Shown here: positions 1-6,238 of the stretch, piece by piece | Numbering within the stretch: the stretch's first letter is position 1 | Layout: every line of letters starts with the position of its first letter | NCBI GenBank assembly: GCA_034927505.1 | Contig: JAYFPY010000007.1 | Location: 1 to 13,191 of the forward strand | Origin: RUG100 sp034927505 | GTDB taxonomy: Bacteria; Bacillota; Clostridia; Peptostreptococcales; Anaerovoracaceae | Length of the DNA: 13,191 nucleotides | Direction of reading: 5' to 3' | Notes under the pieces: generated by a model | Seen by the model: only the letters and a program-made list of their open reading frames with translations | Told to the model about the DNA's origin: nothing | Database searches by the model: none | Translations under genes and position numbers: made by a program

Positions 1-32
1 ATTTCTGTAATAAACGGTATAATGTTATTCAT
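1..32 (-). CDS. Start of a divergent gene, truncated by the left edge (product unknown)
   Basis: On the minus strand an ATG at 32-30 opens a frame that continues to the window edge without a stop and reads MNNIIPFITE. It is preceded by AGGAGTG (44-38), which leaves seven bases to the ATG, an excellent ribosome binding site. That site is the main reason to believe the call. Ten codons are too few to recognise a family, so no function is offered. The gene is divergent from sfsA and shares its AT-rich upstream region. Confidence 0.5.
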   Translation of the reverse strand, partial: MNNIIPFITE

Positions 33-44
33 AAGAGCACTCCT

Positions 45-140
45 TTTTTAATATATTTATGTTAGTAACTAAATCATATCATAAAAGTTGTTGCTCTTAT
101 TTTTTATTTTTCTTTTTCCCCACTGTAACTTTACACTAAG
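45..140. promoter_or_regulatory. AT-rich divergent intergenic region upstream of sfsA
   Basis: This stretch separates the leftward gene fragment from sfsA and should hold both promoters. On the minus strand there are two overlapping TATGAT hexamers (83-78 and 78-73, each 5 of 6 to the -10 consensus), but no convincing -35 at the right distance. On the plus strand TACACT (132-137) is the best -10 candidate for sfsA, again with a poor -35. The T-rich tract at about 98-117 may help as an UP-like or curved element. Exact promoters are not resolved. Confidence 0.3.
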
Positions 141-158
141 AAAGGGTAGAATAAAAAC

Positions 159-872
159 ATGAAGTATAACGATATAGTCAAGGGAAAATTCATAGAAAGA
201 CCGAACCGGTTCGTCGCATTGTGCGAGATCGACGGCCGGACATGTCGGGTGCACGTAAAAAACACCGGAAGGTGCCGGGAACTGCTGGTGCCGGGAGCGG
301 ATGTATGGCTGGAGGATCATGCAGGCAGAATGGGTACCAGAAAGCTGAGATACTCGCTCATTGCTGTGCGAAAAAAGACGGAAGGCGGCAGCATACTGAT
401 CAATATGGATTCACAGGCGCCAAACCCGGTCGCCGAGGAAGCGGCAGCAGACGGCAGAATAAAACTGCCCGGCATGGGAAAACTAACTGTCATAAAAAGA
501 GAAAAGACTTTCGGGAATTCCAGATTCGATCTGTATTTTGAAGATGATGAAGGCCGGAAGGGATACGGCGAAGTAAAAGGAGTTACCCTGGAAAAGTACG
601 GAACCGCATATTTCCCAGATGCCCCGACAGTAAGAGGAGTAAAACATGTAGAGGAACTGAGCCGGGCAAGAAGGGAAGGCTTTATGGCATATATCATATT
701 CATCATACAGATGAACGGCATCATAGAATTCAGACCCAATGACCGGACTCATCCGGAGTTCGGAGAGGCACTGCGAAAAGCGGCGGCAGGCGGCGTTGAG
801 ATCATGGCTTTTCAATGCGATGTGGCCGAAGACGTGTTAAAAGTGAAGGGGCCGATTAGAGTTAGGATTTAA
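159..872 (+). CDS. sfsA: SfsA family DNA/RNA nuclease (sugar fermentation stimulation protein homologue)
   Basis: The 237-residue product has full family length. The N-terminal half is the OB-fold-like nucleic-acid-binding part, with the family signature HVKNTGRCREL at about residues 32-42 and a SQAPN-type motif near residue 85. The C-terminal half is a PD-(D/E)XK-type nuclease core: SRFD with D124, then EVK with E138 and K140, followed by VTLE and the FPDAPTVRGVKHVEEL signature. The acidic residues and lysine fit a metal-dependent phosphodiesterase site. Family knowledge: E. coli SfsA was named for a maltose fermentation phenotype, binds DNA and has been linked to nuclease activity; the physiological role is unsettled. 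The start at ATG 159 is preceded by AAAGGG (141-146), spaced slightly long at 12 bases. It ends at its own hairpin terminator, so it is probably transcribed apart from the division cluster. Confidence 0.93.
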   Translation: MKYNDIVKGKFIERPNRFVALCEIDGRTCRVHVKNTGRCRELLVPGADVWLEDHAGRMGTRKLRYSLIAVRKKTEGGSILINMDSQAPNPVAEEAAADGRIKLPGMGKLTVIKREKTFGNSRFDLYFEDDEGRKGYGEVKGVTLEKYGTAYFPDAPTVRGVKHVEELSRARREGFMAYIIFIIQMNGIIEFRPNDRTHPEFGEALRKAAAGGVEIMAFQCDVAEDVLKVKGPIRVRI

Positions 873-891
873 AAACGGCCCGTCCTTTTCG

Positions 892-910
892 AGATATGGC
901 ACAAATATCT
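892..910. repeat. Short inverted repeat after sfsA
   Basis: AGATAT (892-897) and ATATCT (905-910) can form a 6-bp AT-rich stem with a 7-base loop, just upstream of the main terminator. There is no T-tract, so it would not terminate by itself. It may be a 3'-end stability hairpin or chance. Confidence 0.3.
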
Positions 911-913
911 GAT

Positions 914-940
914 AAAACCACAAGATATTGTGGTTTTTTT
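914..940 (+). terminator. Intrinsic terminator of sfsA
   Basis: A perfect 10-bp stem pairs 914-923 with 928-937 around a GATA tetraloop. The core is ACCACAA/TTGTGGT and the stem runs into seven consecutive T (934-940). The A-rich left arm makes it T-tailed on the minus strand too, so it could act in both directions. It isolates sfsA from the mraZ operon. Confidence 0.88.
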
Positions 941-941
941 G

Positions 942-958
942 GATTTTTCAAAAAAATC
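942..958. repeat. AT-only inverted repeat between sfsA and mraZ
   Basis: GATTTTT (942-948) and AAAAATC (952-958) form a 7-bp stem with a 3-base loop directly after the sfsA terminator. It is mostly A:T pairs and lacks a clear T-tail, so it is a weak structure. It may reinforce the terminator. Confidence 0.3.
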
Positions 959-974
959 AACACCATTGCGGACC

Positions 975-1002
975 AAAATGGACGATTTGGCCCATTTTTT
1001 TT
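975..1002 (+). terminator. Weak second terminator-like hairpin upstream of mraZ
   Basis: AAAATGG (975-981) pairs with CCATTTT (992-998) around a 10-base loop, and the T-run extends to 1002. The stem has only two G:C pairs, so it is weaker than the 914-940 hairpin. It could be a back-up barrier to read-through from sfsA into the division operon. Confidence 0.35.
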
Positions 1003-1019
1003 GCTTAAATAATTGATTT

Positions 1020-1049
1020 GGGGAGTAAAGTGGTGTAAGGTGGAGACAA
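1020..1049 (+). promoter_or_regulatory. MraZ operator: three tandem 10-bp repeats
   Basis: Three contiguous decamers are visible: GGGGAGTAAA (1020-1029), GTGGTGTAAG (1030-1039) and GTGGAGACAA (1040-1049). The second and third share GTGG at an exact 10-bp period; the first is degenerate (GGGG). Family knowledge: MraZ binds several direct repeats with a GTGG or TGGG core, one per helical turn, upstream of mraZ. The array ends 48 bp before the mraZ start, where an autorepressor site belongs. Assignment rests on repeat phase and position; binding is inferred. Confidence 0.72.
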
Positions 1050-1080
1050 GATAATCAATAGAAGTATAGGTTATGATAAT
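1043..1080 (+). promoter_or_regulatory. Probable mraZ promoter region (exact boxes uncertain)
   Basis: The best pair is GAGACA (1043-1048, 4 of 6 to the -35 consensus) with TATAGG (1065-1070, 4 of 6 to -10) at 16-bp spacing. Alternative -10 hexamers are TATGAT (1072-1077) and GATAAT (1075-1080). In the first model the -35 lies inside the third MraZ box, which would explain repression by occlusion. None of the pairs is strong. Confidence 0.35.
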
Positions 1081-1097
1081 TCCGGGGGGAAGATTCC

Positions 1098-1529
1098 ATG
1101 TTCATGGGCAGCTATAACAACTCAATAGATGCGAAGTCAAGGATGATAATCCCGTCAAAATATCGTGACGAACTGGGACTGAAGTGCGTGATAACAAGAG
1201 GCATAGATAAATGCCTTTATATTTATCCGATCCCTGAGTGGGAGGCTTTCTCAGAGCAGCTTTCAAAACTGCCGAAAGCCGATCCAAAAGCAAGAAACTT
1301 TGTCAGGCATTTCTACGGAAACGCCGAAGAATGTGAAATAGACAGGCAGGGAAGGGTCACCGTTCCTGCAGCCCTCAGAGATTATGGTCAGATAGAAAAA
1401 GAACTGGTGACCATAGGCAATGGAGAAAAAATCGAAGTCTGGAGCAGGAATGTGTGGGAGGAAGACATGCAGGAAGCAAAACTGAACGGCGATGACATTG
1501 CAGAGGGTATGGAAAACTATGGAATTTAA
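1098..1529 (+). CDS. mraZ: Transcriptional regulator MraZ
   Basis: This 143-residue protein is the dcw cluster regulator, a DNA-binding protein made of two SpoVT-AbrB-type half-domains that assembles as a ring. Both halves carry the DxxxR signature: D11-R15 followed by MIIPSKYRDEL, and D82-R86 (DRQGR) followed by VTVPAALRDYG. Length is typical of the family. The start ATG 1098 follows GGGGGGAAG (1084-1092) at suitable spacing; ATG 1104 is a less likely alternative. The 3' end overlaps the rsmH start by 11 bases, suggesting translational coupling. The decamer repeats at 1020-1049 are its likely autoregulatory operator. Family knowledge: it represses its own operon in E. coli and acts as an activator in Mycoplasma, so the sign of regulation here is not known. 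Confidence 0.96.
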   Translation: MFMGSYNNSIDAKSRMIIPSKYRDELGLKCVITRGIDKCLYIYPIPEWEAFSEQLSKLPKADPKARNFVRHFYGNAEECEIDRQGRVTVPAALRDYGQIEKELVTIGNGEKIEVWSRNVWEEDMQEAKLNGDDIAEGMENYGI

Positions 1530-2460
1530 ACACAGATCAGTACTGCTGGATGAATGCATAGAAAACTTGAATATAAAACCTGACGGCGTATATGTCGACG
1601 GTACACTGGGCGGGGGCGGACATGCAGAACACATCTGCCAAAAGCTCAACAGCAACGGTGTGCTGATAGGGATAGACCGGGACGAAGATGCAATAGCAGC
1701 AGCGGGAAAAAGGCTGAAACAGTACTCATGCAAACAATATTTTGTCCAGAGCAACTACTCTGATATAAAAAATGTGCTGAGAAAAACAGGTGTGGACGGT
1801 ATAGACGGAGCACTACTCGATTTGGGCGTCTCCTCCTTCCAACTAGACAACGCCGAGAGAGGTTTCTCCTATATGCAGGACGCACCTCTGGACATGAGAA
1901 TGAACCGAAAGGATTCTTTTACGGCTTTCCACGTGGTGAACGAATACAGCGAAAAAGAACTTTCGGAAATAATAAAAAAGTATGGAGAAGAGCGATGGGC
2001 AGCCAGAATAGCCAAGTTCATCGTCAATGAAAGGAAGAATGGAGCGATCGAGACCACAGGACAGCTGGTCGACATCATCAAAGCCGCGGTTCCTGCCGGA
2101 GCCAGACGCGACGGCCCTCACCCGGCCAAAAGGACTTTCCAGGCCATACGAATAGAAGTAAACGACGAATTATCTGTACTCGGGAAATCAGTGGAAGATT
2201 TTCTGGATGTGCTCCTTCCGGGGGGAAGGCTGTGCATCATCAGTTTCCACTCACTCGAAGACAGGATAGTAAAAAACATTATGAACACGAGAGCTGACCC
2301 GTGTACATGCCCGCCGGAGTTTCCGGTATGTGTGTGCGGGAAGGTAGCGGATATCGACAGAATAACGAGAAAGCCGCTGGTTCCGGGGGAAAAGGAACTG
2401 GCTGAGAATCCAAGGGCTCGAAGTGCGAAACTCAGAGTAGCTGAGAAAAGGGGAAGATGA
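1519..2460 (+). CDS. rsmH: 16S rRNA (cytosine(1402)-N(4))-methyltransferase RsmH
   Basis: RsmH (MraW) transfers a methyl group from S-adenosylmethionine to N4 of C1402 in the 16S rRNA decoding centre. The 313-residue product has the full set of signatures: SAM-binding YVDGTLGGGGHAEHI near the N-terminus, the acidic IDRDEDAI strand end, DLGVSSFQLD, RGFSYMQDAPLDMRMN, HPAKRTFQAIRIEVNDEL and ISFHSLEDRIVK. A cysteine-rich stretch (CTCPPEFPVCVCG) follows near the C-terminus, as in many relatives. The start is set at ATG 1519 because MEFKHRSVLL is the usual N-terminus; the in-frame ATG at 1492 would add nine residues that are read inside mraZ. AGAGGG (1502-1507) is the ribosome binding site. It overlaps mraZ by 11 bases and ftsL by an ATGA. 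Confidence 0.96.
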   Translation: MEFKHRSVLLDECIENLNIKPDGVYVDGTLGGGGHAEHICQKLNSNGVLIGIDRDEDAIAAAGKRLKQYSCKQYFVQSNYSDIKNVLRKTGVDGIDGALLDLGVSSFQLDNAERGFSYMQDAPLDMRMNRKDSFTAFHVVNEYSEKELSEIIKKYGEERWAARIAKFIVNERKNGAIETTGQLVDIIKAAVPAGARRDGPHPAKRTFQAIRIEVNDELSVLGKSVEDFLDVLLPGGRLCIISFHSLEDRIVKNIMNTRADPCTCPPEFPVCVCGKVADIDRITRKPLVPGEKELAENPRARSAKLRVAEKRGR

Positions 2461-2900
2461 AAATGAATACTGCCGGTGGAAAAACATATGAATATCAAGA
2501 AACATACCGCACAGGCGGGATCGATTTCGATATACGTCCCAGGAGCAGAAAAAACGGACGCAAAAAAGCGGGGCTGACAGCCGGAGACAAGAAAAAGCTG
2601 ATAATCCTGCTGCTGGCGGCAGGGCTGGTATGCGTCGGGATCATAATCGCCGGAGCTTATGCGGCGACGGTCAATTACACGAACAATCAGCTGCGGGACA
2701 GCAACGCTGCTCTCCAGGGAGAGGTCGAGAGCCTGCAGATAGAAATACAGAGTGCCAACAATCTGGCCACGATAGAAAAGAAGGCCACGAAGGAGATAGG
2801 CATGGTTTACCCGGAGGGACAGCAGCTGGTAGTTCTTTCAGGGAAAACAGAACCGGACAAAAATTTCGCAGCGGATCTGAAAAAGAGCGCGCTGAATTGA
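2457..2900 (+). CDS. ftsL: Cell division protein FtsL (FtsL/DivIC-type bitopic protein)
   Basis: The 147-residue protein has the FtsL layout. There is a basic cytoplasmic tail (residues 1-47, rich in R and K from 27 on). One transmembrane helix follows at about 48-70, then an extracytoplasmic heptad-type coiled coil (about 72-110), then the KEIGMVYPEGQQLVVL end motif typical of FtsL/DivIC. The sequence is poorly conserved in this family, so assignment rests on architecture plus the slot between rsmH and the division PBP. Role (family): it pairs with DivIC and FtsQ/DivIB to regulate FtsW-PBP at the septum. ATG 2457 overlaps the rsmH stop as ATGA. However, AGGGGA (2449-2454) lies only two bases before it and eight before the second ATG at 2463, so translation may start at 2463 and give 145 residues. 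Confidence 0.85.
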   Translation: MKMNTAGGKTYEYQETYRTGGIDFDIRPRSRKNGRKKAGLTAGDKKKLIILLLAAGLVCVGIIIAGAYAATVNYTNNQLRDSNAALQGEVESLQIEIQSANNLATIEKKATKEIGMVYPEGQQLVVLSGKTEPDKNFAADLKKSALN

Positions 2901-2908
2901 TGCCGGTG

Positions 2909-2939
2909 TTGAAAATGTTGTGAAATAATTTCATATAGA
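2909..2939 (+). promoter_or_regulatory. Possible internal promoter before the division PBP
   Basis: TTGAAA (2909-2914) is a 4 of 6 -35 match. It is followed by CATATA (2932-2937, spacing 17) or TATAGA (2934-2939, 4 of 6, spacing 19). Initiation would fall at about 2943-2946, exactly where the hairpin at 2946-2986 begins. The match is weak and only the context makes it worth listing. Confidence 0.25.
2921..2933. repeat. Small perfect inverted repeat in the ftsL-PBP gap
   Basis: TGAAAT and ATTTCA flank a single central A (2921-2933). It sits in the spacer of the candidate promoter, where an operator could lie. It is AT-rich and short enough to be chance. Confidence 0.3.
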
Positions 2940-2945
2940 GGAATG

Positions 2946-2990
2946 AGTCGGACAACTGAATTATGGACCAGTGAGGTTGCCCGGCTTTTT
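2946..2990 (+). terminator. Terminator- or attenuator-like hairpin inside the cluster
   Basis: AGTCGGACAACT (2946-2957) pairs with 2975-2986. There are eleven pairs including two G-U, one A-C mismatch (2952 with 2980), and a 17-base loop. Five T (2986-2990) and further T-rich sequence follow. This matches an intrinsic terminator in form, yet it lies between ftsL and the PBP gene, where the operon would be expected to continue. It may give partial termination or act as a regulated attenuator. Confidence 0.6.
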
Positions 2991-3002
2991 CTATTATTTG
3001 AC

Positions 3003-3010
3003 AGGGAGTG
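3003..3010 (+). promoter_or_regulatory. Ribosome binding site that decides the PBP start
   Basis: AGGGAGTG resembles the Shine-Dalgarno consensus. The GTG at 3008 lies inside it and cannot easily serve as the start. The in-frame GTG at 3017 is eight bases beyond the AGGGAG core, and ATG 3029 is 20 bases beyond it, so 3017 is preferred. Confidence 0.55.
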
Positions 3011-3016
3011 AAAAAA

Positions 3017-4804
3017 GTGGCAAGAAGGATGCCTGTTACGATCACAAATAAAAAGAGGCTTGTAATAGCTTTTGTTGTTTTTTGCCTAGTGCTTACAGTT
3101 TTGTGTGTCCGCGTGGGATATGTCCAGGTGGTAAAAGGCGATGATTATAAAAAGAAGGCTGTGGCGCAGCAGACCAAGGATGAATCCGTAGAGGCAAAAC
3201 GAGGAGAAATAACAGATAAAAACGGAGAAGCACTGGCAGTCAGTACGGTGAAATACGCCATATGGGTAAGACCATCGGCAATAAAGACTTCATCCGATGA
3301 TGCCAAAAACAAAGTGAAACTGGAAGAAGTAGAAAGCAAGCTGGCTCAGATGCTGGGCGTGTCAGTCGATGAGCTCAAGAAAAAAATAGAGTCTGGTACC
3401 AATCTGGTGAAGGTGGCAAAATACCAGGGCAGAGAAGTTACAGACAAAATAAGAAAAGCCGATCTGGACGGAGTCACTATAACTGAGGAGACCAAGAGAT
3501 ACTATCCTCTTGGGAATTTTGCTTCTCAGATGCTGGGGAGCGTTACAGATGACAACAACGGGCTTTCCGGTCTGGAGCAGTACTACAATACGAACTTGAA
3601 AGGCGTAGCCGGCAGATGGATACAGAACACAGACGTGTCGGGCAAATCCCTCACATACGGCAGCGATGAATATTACGATGCAGAAGATGGCGACAGTCTG
3701 CAGCTGACCGTCGATGAAGTGATACAGCACTATGTGGAAGACGCCATTGCATCCACAAAAAAAGAGACAAAGGCAAAACGTGTCAGCTGCCTGGTCATGG
3801 ACCCTGAGACCGGAGAGGTGCTGGCTATGGCTTCCACTCCCGGGTTCGATCCGAATAATTCCAGAGAACCGAAGAAAAAAGATGCGGCAGAATTCTCAAA
3901 GATGAGCGAGAAAAAACAACTGGAGTATTTGAACGACATGTGGAGAAATCCGCTGATCAATGATACTTATGAACCGGGATCCACATTCAAACTGCTGACA
4001 ACTGCCATGGCTCTTGAAGAAAATAAAGTAAACGAAACAGAGACCTTTGAATGCGGCGGCGGCCTCAGCGTAAACGGCACTTTCATCAAGTGCTGGATAA
4101 ATCCGGGATCTCATGGGACACAGACACTGAAGCAGGCTGTAGGAAATTCCTGCAACCCGGTATTCATGAGGCTGGCTCAGAGGGTCGGAAAAGAGAAGTT
4201 TTACGACTACCTGGACCTCTTCGGCATCAGTGAGAAGACAGGGATAGATTATCCGGGAGAAGCCAGCGCGCAGATCCAGAACAAGGACAATGTGGGCAAC
4301 ATCGAACTGTCCACCATGGGATTCGGTCAGGGGATAGCTGTTACGCCGATACAGCTGCTGACCACGATCAACTCCTTCGGCAACGACGGGATGATGATGC
4401 AGCCCCATCTGGTCAAAAGCATAACCGACAGCAAGGGAAAGACCAAGAAGACTGTCGGCACGAAGAAAATAAGACAGACTGTATCCAAAAATACGTCAGA
4501 CAAAATAAAGGAATACATGGAGTACGTAGTTGAAAAAGGCGGCGGTACCAAAGCACAGGTAAAAGGATACAGAATAGGCGGGAAAACCGGAACGGCGGAG
4601 AAAAAGAGCGAGGGCAGCGCCACATATGATAAACGTATAGCTTCCTTTGCCGGGCTTGCGCCTATAGATGACCCGAAAATATCCATCCTGTATATTGTTG
4701 ATGAACCGGCAGGAGACGTATGGGGCAGCGATGTTGCGGCTCCGGGAGCGCAGAAGATCCTGAAGAACACACTGCGATATATGGATATAAAGAAAACTGA
4801 CTAA
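3017..4804 (+). CDS. ftsI: Septal class B penicillin-binding protein (FtsI/PBP2B/SpoVD family transpeptidase)
   Basis: This D,D-transpeptidase crosslinks septal peptidoglycan as partner of FtsW. Counting from GTG 3017 it has 595 residues. It has a short basic N-terminus, one transmembrane anchor (about 14-31), and the class B dimerisation domain with KRGEITDKNGEALA at about 61-74. The transpeptidase domain has all three active-site motifs: STFK with catalytic S322, SCN at 378-380 and KTGT at 523-526. The protein ends about 70 residues after KTGT, so there is no C-terminal PASTA domain, unlike B. subtilis SpoVD and PBP2B. FtsI versus SpoVD cannot be decided from sequence; the position after ftsL favours a division role. 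GTG 3017 is chosen for its ribosome binding site. A terminator-like hairpin lies just upstream, so expression may be partly uncoupled from ftsL. Confidence 0.92.
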   Translation: MARRMPVTITNKKRLVIAFVVFCLVLTVLCVRVGYVQVVKGDDYKKKAVAQQTKDESVEAKRGEITDKNGEALAVSTVKYAIWVRPSAIKTSSDDAKNKVKLEEVESKLAQMLGVSVDELKKKIESGTNLVKVAKYQGREVTDKIRKADLDGVTITEETKRYYPLGNFASQMLGSVTDDNNGLSGLEQYYNTNLKGVAGRWIQNTDVSGKSLTYGSDEYYDAEDGDSLQLTVDEVIQHYVEDAIASTKKETKAKRVSCLVMDPETGEVLAMASTPGFDPNNSREPKKKDAAEFSKMSEKKQLEYLNDMWRNPLINDTYEPGSTFKLLTTAMALEENKVNETETFECGGGLSVNGTFIKCWINPGSHGTQTLKQAVGNSCNPVFMRLAQRVGKEKFYDYLDLFGISEKTGIDYPGEASAQIQNKDNVGNIELSTMGFGQGIAVTPIQLLTTINSFGNDGMMMQPHLVKSITDSKGKTKKTVGTKKIRQTVSKNTSDKIKEYMEYVVEKGGGTKAQVKGYRIGGKTGTAEKKSEGSATYDKRIASFAGLAPIDDPKISILYIVDEPAGDVWGSDVAAPGAQKILKNTLRYMDIKKTD

Positions 4805-4808
4805 AATG

Positions 4809-4837
4809 GTGCAAACATTACGACGAAGTTGTATAAT
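4809..4837 (+). promoter_or_regulatory. Internal promoter for murF and downstream genes
   Basis: A perfect TATAAT (4832-4837) lies in the 57-bp gap before murF. With 17-bp spacing the -35 position reads GTGCAA (4809-4814, 3 of 6 to TTGACA). Initiation would be at about 4844, leaving a short leader with GAGGA (4851-4855). The ftsZ promoter has the same TGCAA at the same distance, which raises confidence in both. Confidence 0.6.
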
Positions 4838-4861
4838 ATATGGATGATTTGAGGAATAAAT

Positions 4862-6238
4862 ATGAAAGAAATCAACATTGGACAGATCAAAAATGCGACA
4901 AATGGCGAGATATTATTCGGAGATCCGGGCTCGACGGTAATATCGGTCGCCCATGACTCTAGGAAGACAGGAGAAAAGGACCTGTTTTTTGCGCTGACCG
5001 GAGACAACCATGACGGCCACGATTTTATAGGATCGGCAATAGAGGCGGGATGCCGAAATCTGGTCGTATCTCATATGGACTGGGCAGACGGAACAGACTG
5101 CAGTTCGCTGAATATAGTTAAGACAGAAGACACGAGAAAAGCCCTGCAGGATCTGGCTTGCTGGTATATAAAGGAGATAGGTGCAAAAGTAATAGGAGTG
5201 ACCGGCAGTACCGGAAAAACCAGCACAAAGGACATGATATATTATGTCTGTTCTCAAAAATACAGGACAGGCAGGACAATAGGAAACTATAACAACGATA
5301 TAGGAATGCCGCTGACAGTGCTTGGTTTCAACGAGGATGTGCAGGTGGCAGTCCTGGAAATGGGCATGGATCATTTCGGCGAGATCGATCTTTTGGCAGG
5401 CATCGCCGAGCCGGAAATAGGAGTGATCACCAATATAGGCAAATCCCATATAGAAAATCTGGGAAGCCGTGAGAACATAATGAAAGCAAAGCTGGAGATC
5501 ACCGATCGTTTCGATGAACACGATACCCTGGTCATCAGTACGGGAGAGGATCTTCTGAGAAAAGAAAATATAAAAGGAAACTTTGGGATCGTGACTACCG
5601 GGACAGAGACGGACAACGACTATGTCATTACAGAGGTACGCGATACAATGGATGAAGGCCTTTCTTTTTTCCTGCAAAAGGGAAATGAAAAGCAAAAATT
5701 CAGCCTGCCCGTACATGGGAAACACAATGCCCTCAACGGAGCTCTGGCAGTGGCGACAGGCGGACTGCTGGGCATCGGCATGGCGTCGGCCGCCTGCGGA
5801 CTTGAAACCATGGAGCTGACGGAAGGCCGTCTTACCGTAAGAAATGCAGGCAGTATTAGCGTGATAGACGACACATACAATGCCAGCCCGGATTCCGTGA
5901 AAGCCGCGCTGGACGTGCTGGCTTCATCATCAGGGAAGAAGACGGCTATACTGGGAGACATGTATGAGCTGGGTAAAGATGCACGGCAGGATCATGAAAA
6001 AACAGGAGAATATGCTGCAGCCCTGGACATAGACATGATAATAGCAGTGGGAGAAAAATCAGAGTCCATCGCAGCAGGCGCCGGGAAAAAGGGAATATAT
6101 TTCCGGACAAAAGATGAACTGGAAAGAGAGATCGACCGGCTGGTGCCAGATACCGGAGTGGTACTGGTCAAAGGGTCCAGGGGAATGAAAATGGAAACTA
6201 TAGTGAAGCGACTGATAGATAGAGGAGCAAAGGAATGA
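4862..6238 (+). CDS. murF: UDP-N-acetylmuramoyl-tripeptide--D-alanyl-D-alanine ligase MurF
   Basis: MurF adds the D-Ala-D-Ala dipeptide to UDP-MurNAc-tripeptide with ATP, the last cytoplasmic ligase step. The 458-residue product has the three Mur-ligase domains. The N-terminal substrate domain contains the SVAHDSRKTGEKDLFFAL region. The central ATPase has the P-loop GVTGSTGKTSTKD (K119), then GNYNNDIGMPLTVLG and EMGMDHFGEI, both typical of MurF rather than MurE. The C-terminal domain has DDTYNASPDSVKAAL and VLVKGSRGMKME. ATG 4862 follows GAGGA (4851-4855) at six bases. In many relatives murE lies directly upstream, but here the PBP gene is the neighbour and a promoter fills the gap. The stop overlaps the mraY start as ATGA. 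Confidence 0.96.
   Translation: MKEINIGQIKNATNGEILFGDPGSTVISVAHDSRKTGEKDLFFALTGDNHDGHDFIGSAIEAGCRNLVVSHMDWADGTDCSSLNIVKTEDTRKALQDLACWYIKEIGAKVIGVTGSTGKTSTKDMIYYVCSQKYRTGRTIGNYNNDIGMPLTVLGFNEDVQVAVLEMGMDHFGEIDLLAGIAEPEIGVITNIGKSHIENLGSRENIMKAKLEITDRFDEHDTLVISTGEDLLRKENIKGNFGIVTTGTETDNDYVITEVRDTMDEGLSFFLQKGNEKQKFSLPVHGKHNALNGALAVATGGLLGIGMASAACGLETMELTEGRLTVRNAGSISVIDDTYNASPDSVKAALDVLASSSGKKTAILGDMYELGKDARQDHEKTGEYAAALDIDMIIAVGEKSESIAAGAGKKGIYFRTKDELEREIDRLVPDTGVVLVKGSRGMKMETIVKRLIDRGAKE

Noticed and set aside
147..152. TAGAAT (5 of 6 to the -10 consensus) just before sfsA
   Set aside because: It is seven bases from the ATG and would give an essentially leaderless transcript lacking the AAAGGG ribosome binding site.
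849..884. GGGCCG/CGGCCC inverted repeat over the end of sfsA
   Set aside because: The loop is about 22 bases and the tail after the stem (GTCCTTTTC) is a poor T-tract. The hairpin at 914-940 is a far better terminator.
1492..1518. Upstream start for rsmH
   Set aside because: It adds nine residues read inside mraZ. The conserved N-terminus MEFKHRSVLL starts at 1519.
2998..3003. Perfect TTGACA hexamer before the PBP gene
   Set aside because: No -10-like sequence occurs 16-18 bp downstream (the position falls in the coding sequence and reads CAAGAA), and the hexamer merges into the ribosome binding site.
4913..5725. Minus-strand open frame of 270 codons opposite murF
   Set aside because: It has no recognisable motifs and is fully inside murF, whose P-loop and other motifs are intact. 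Shadow frame.
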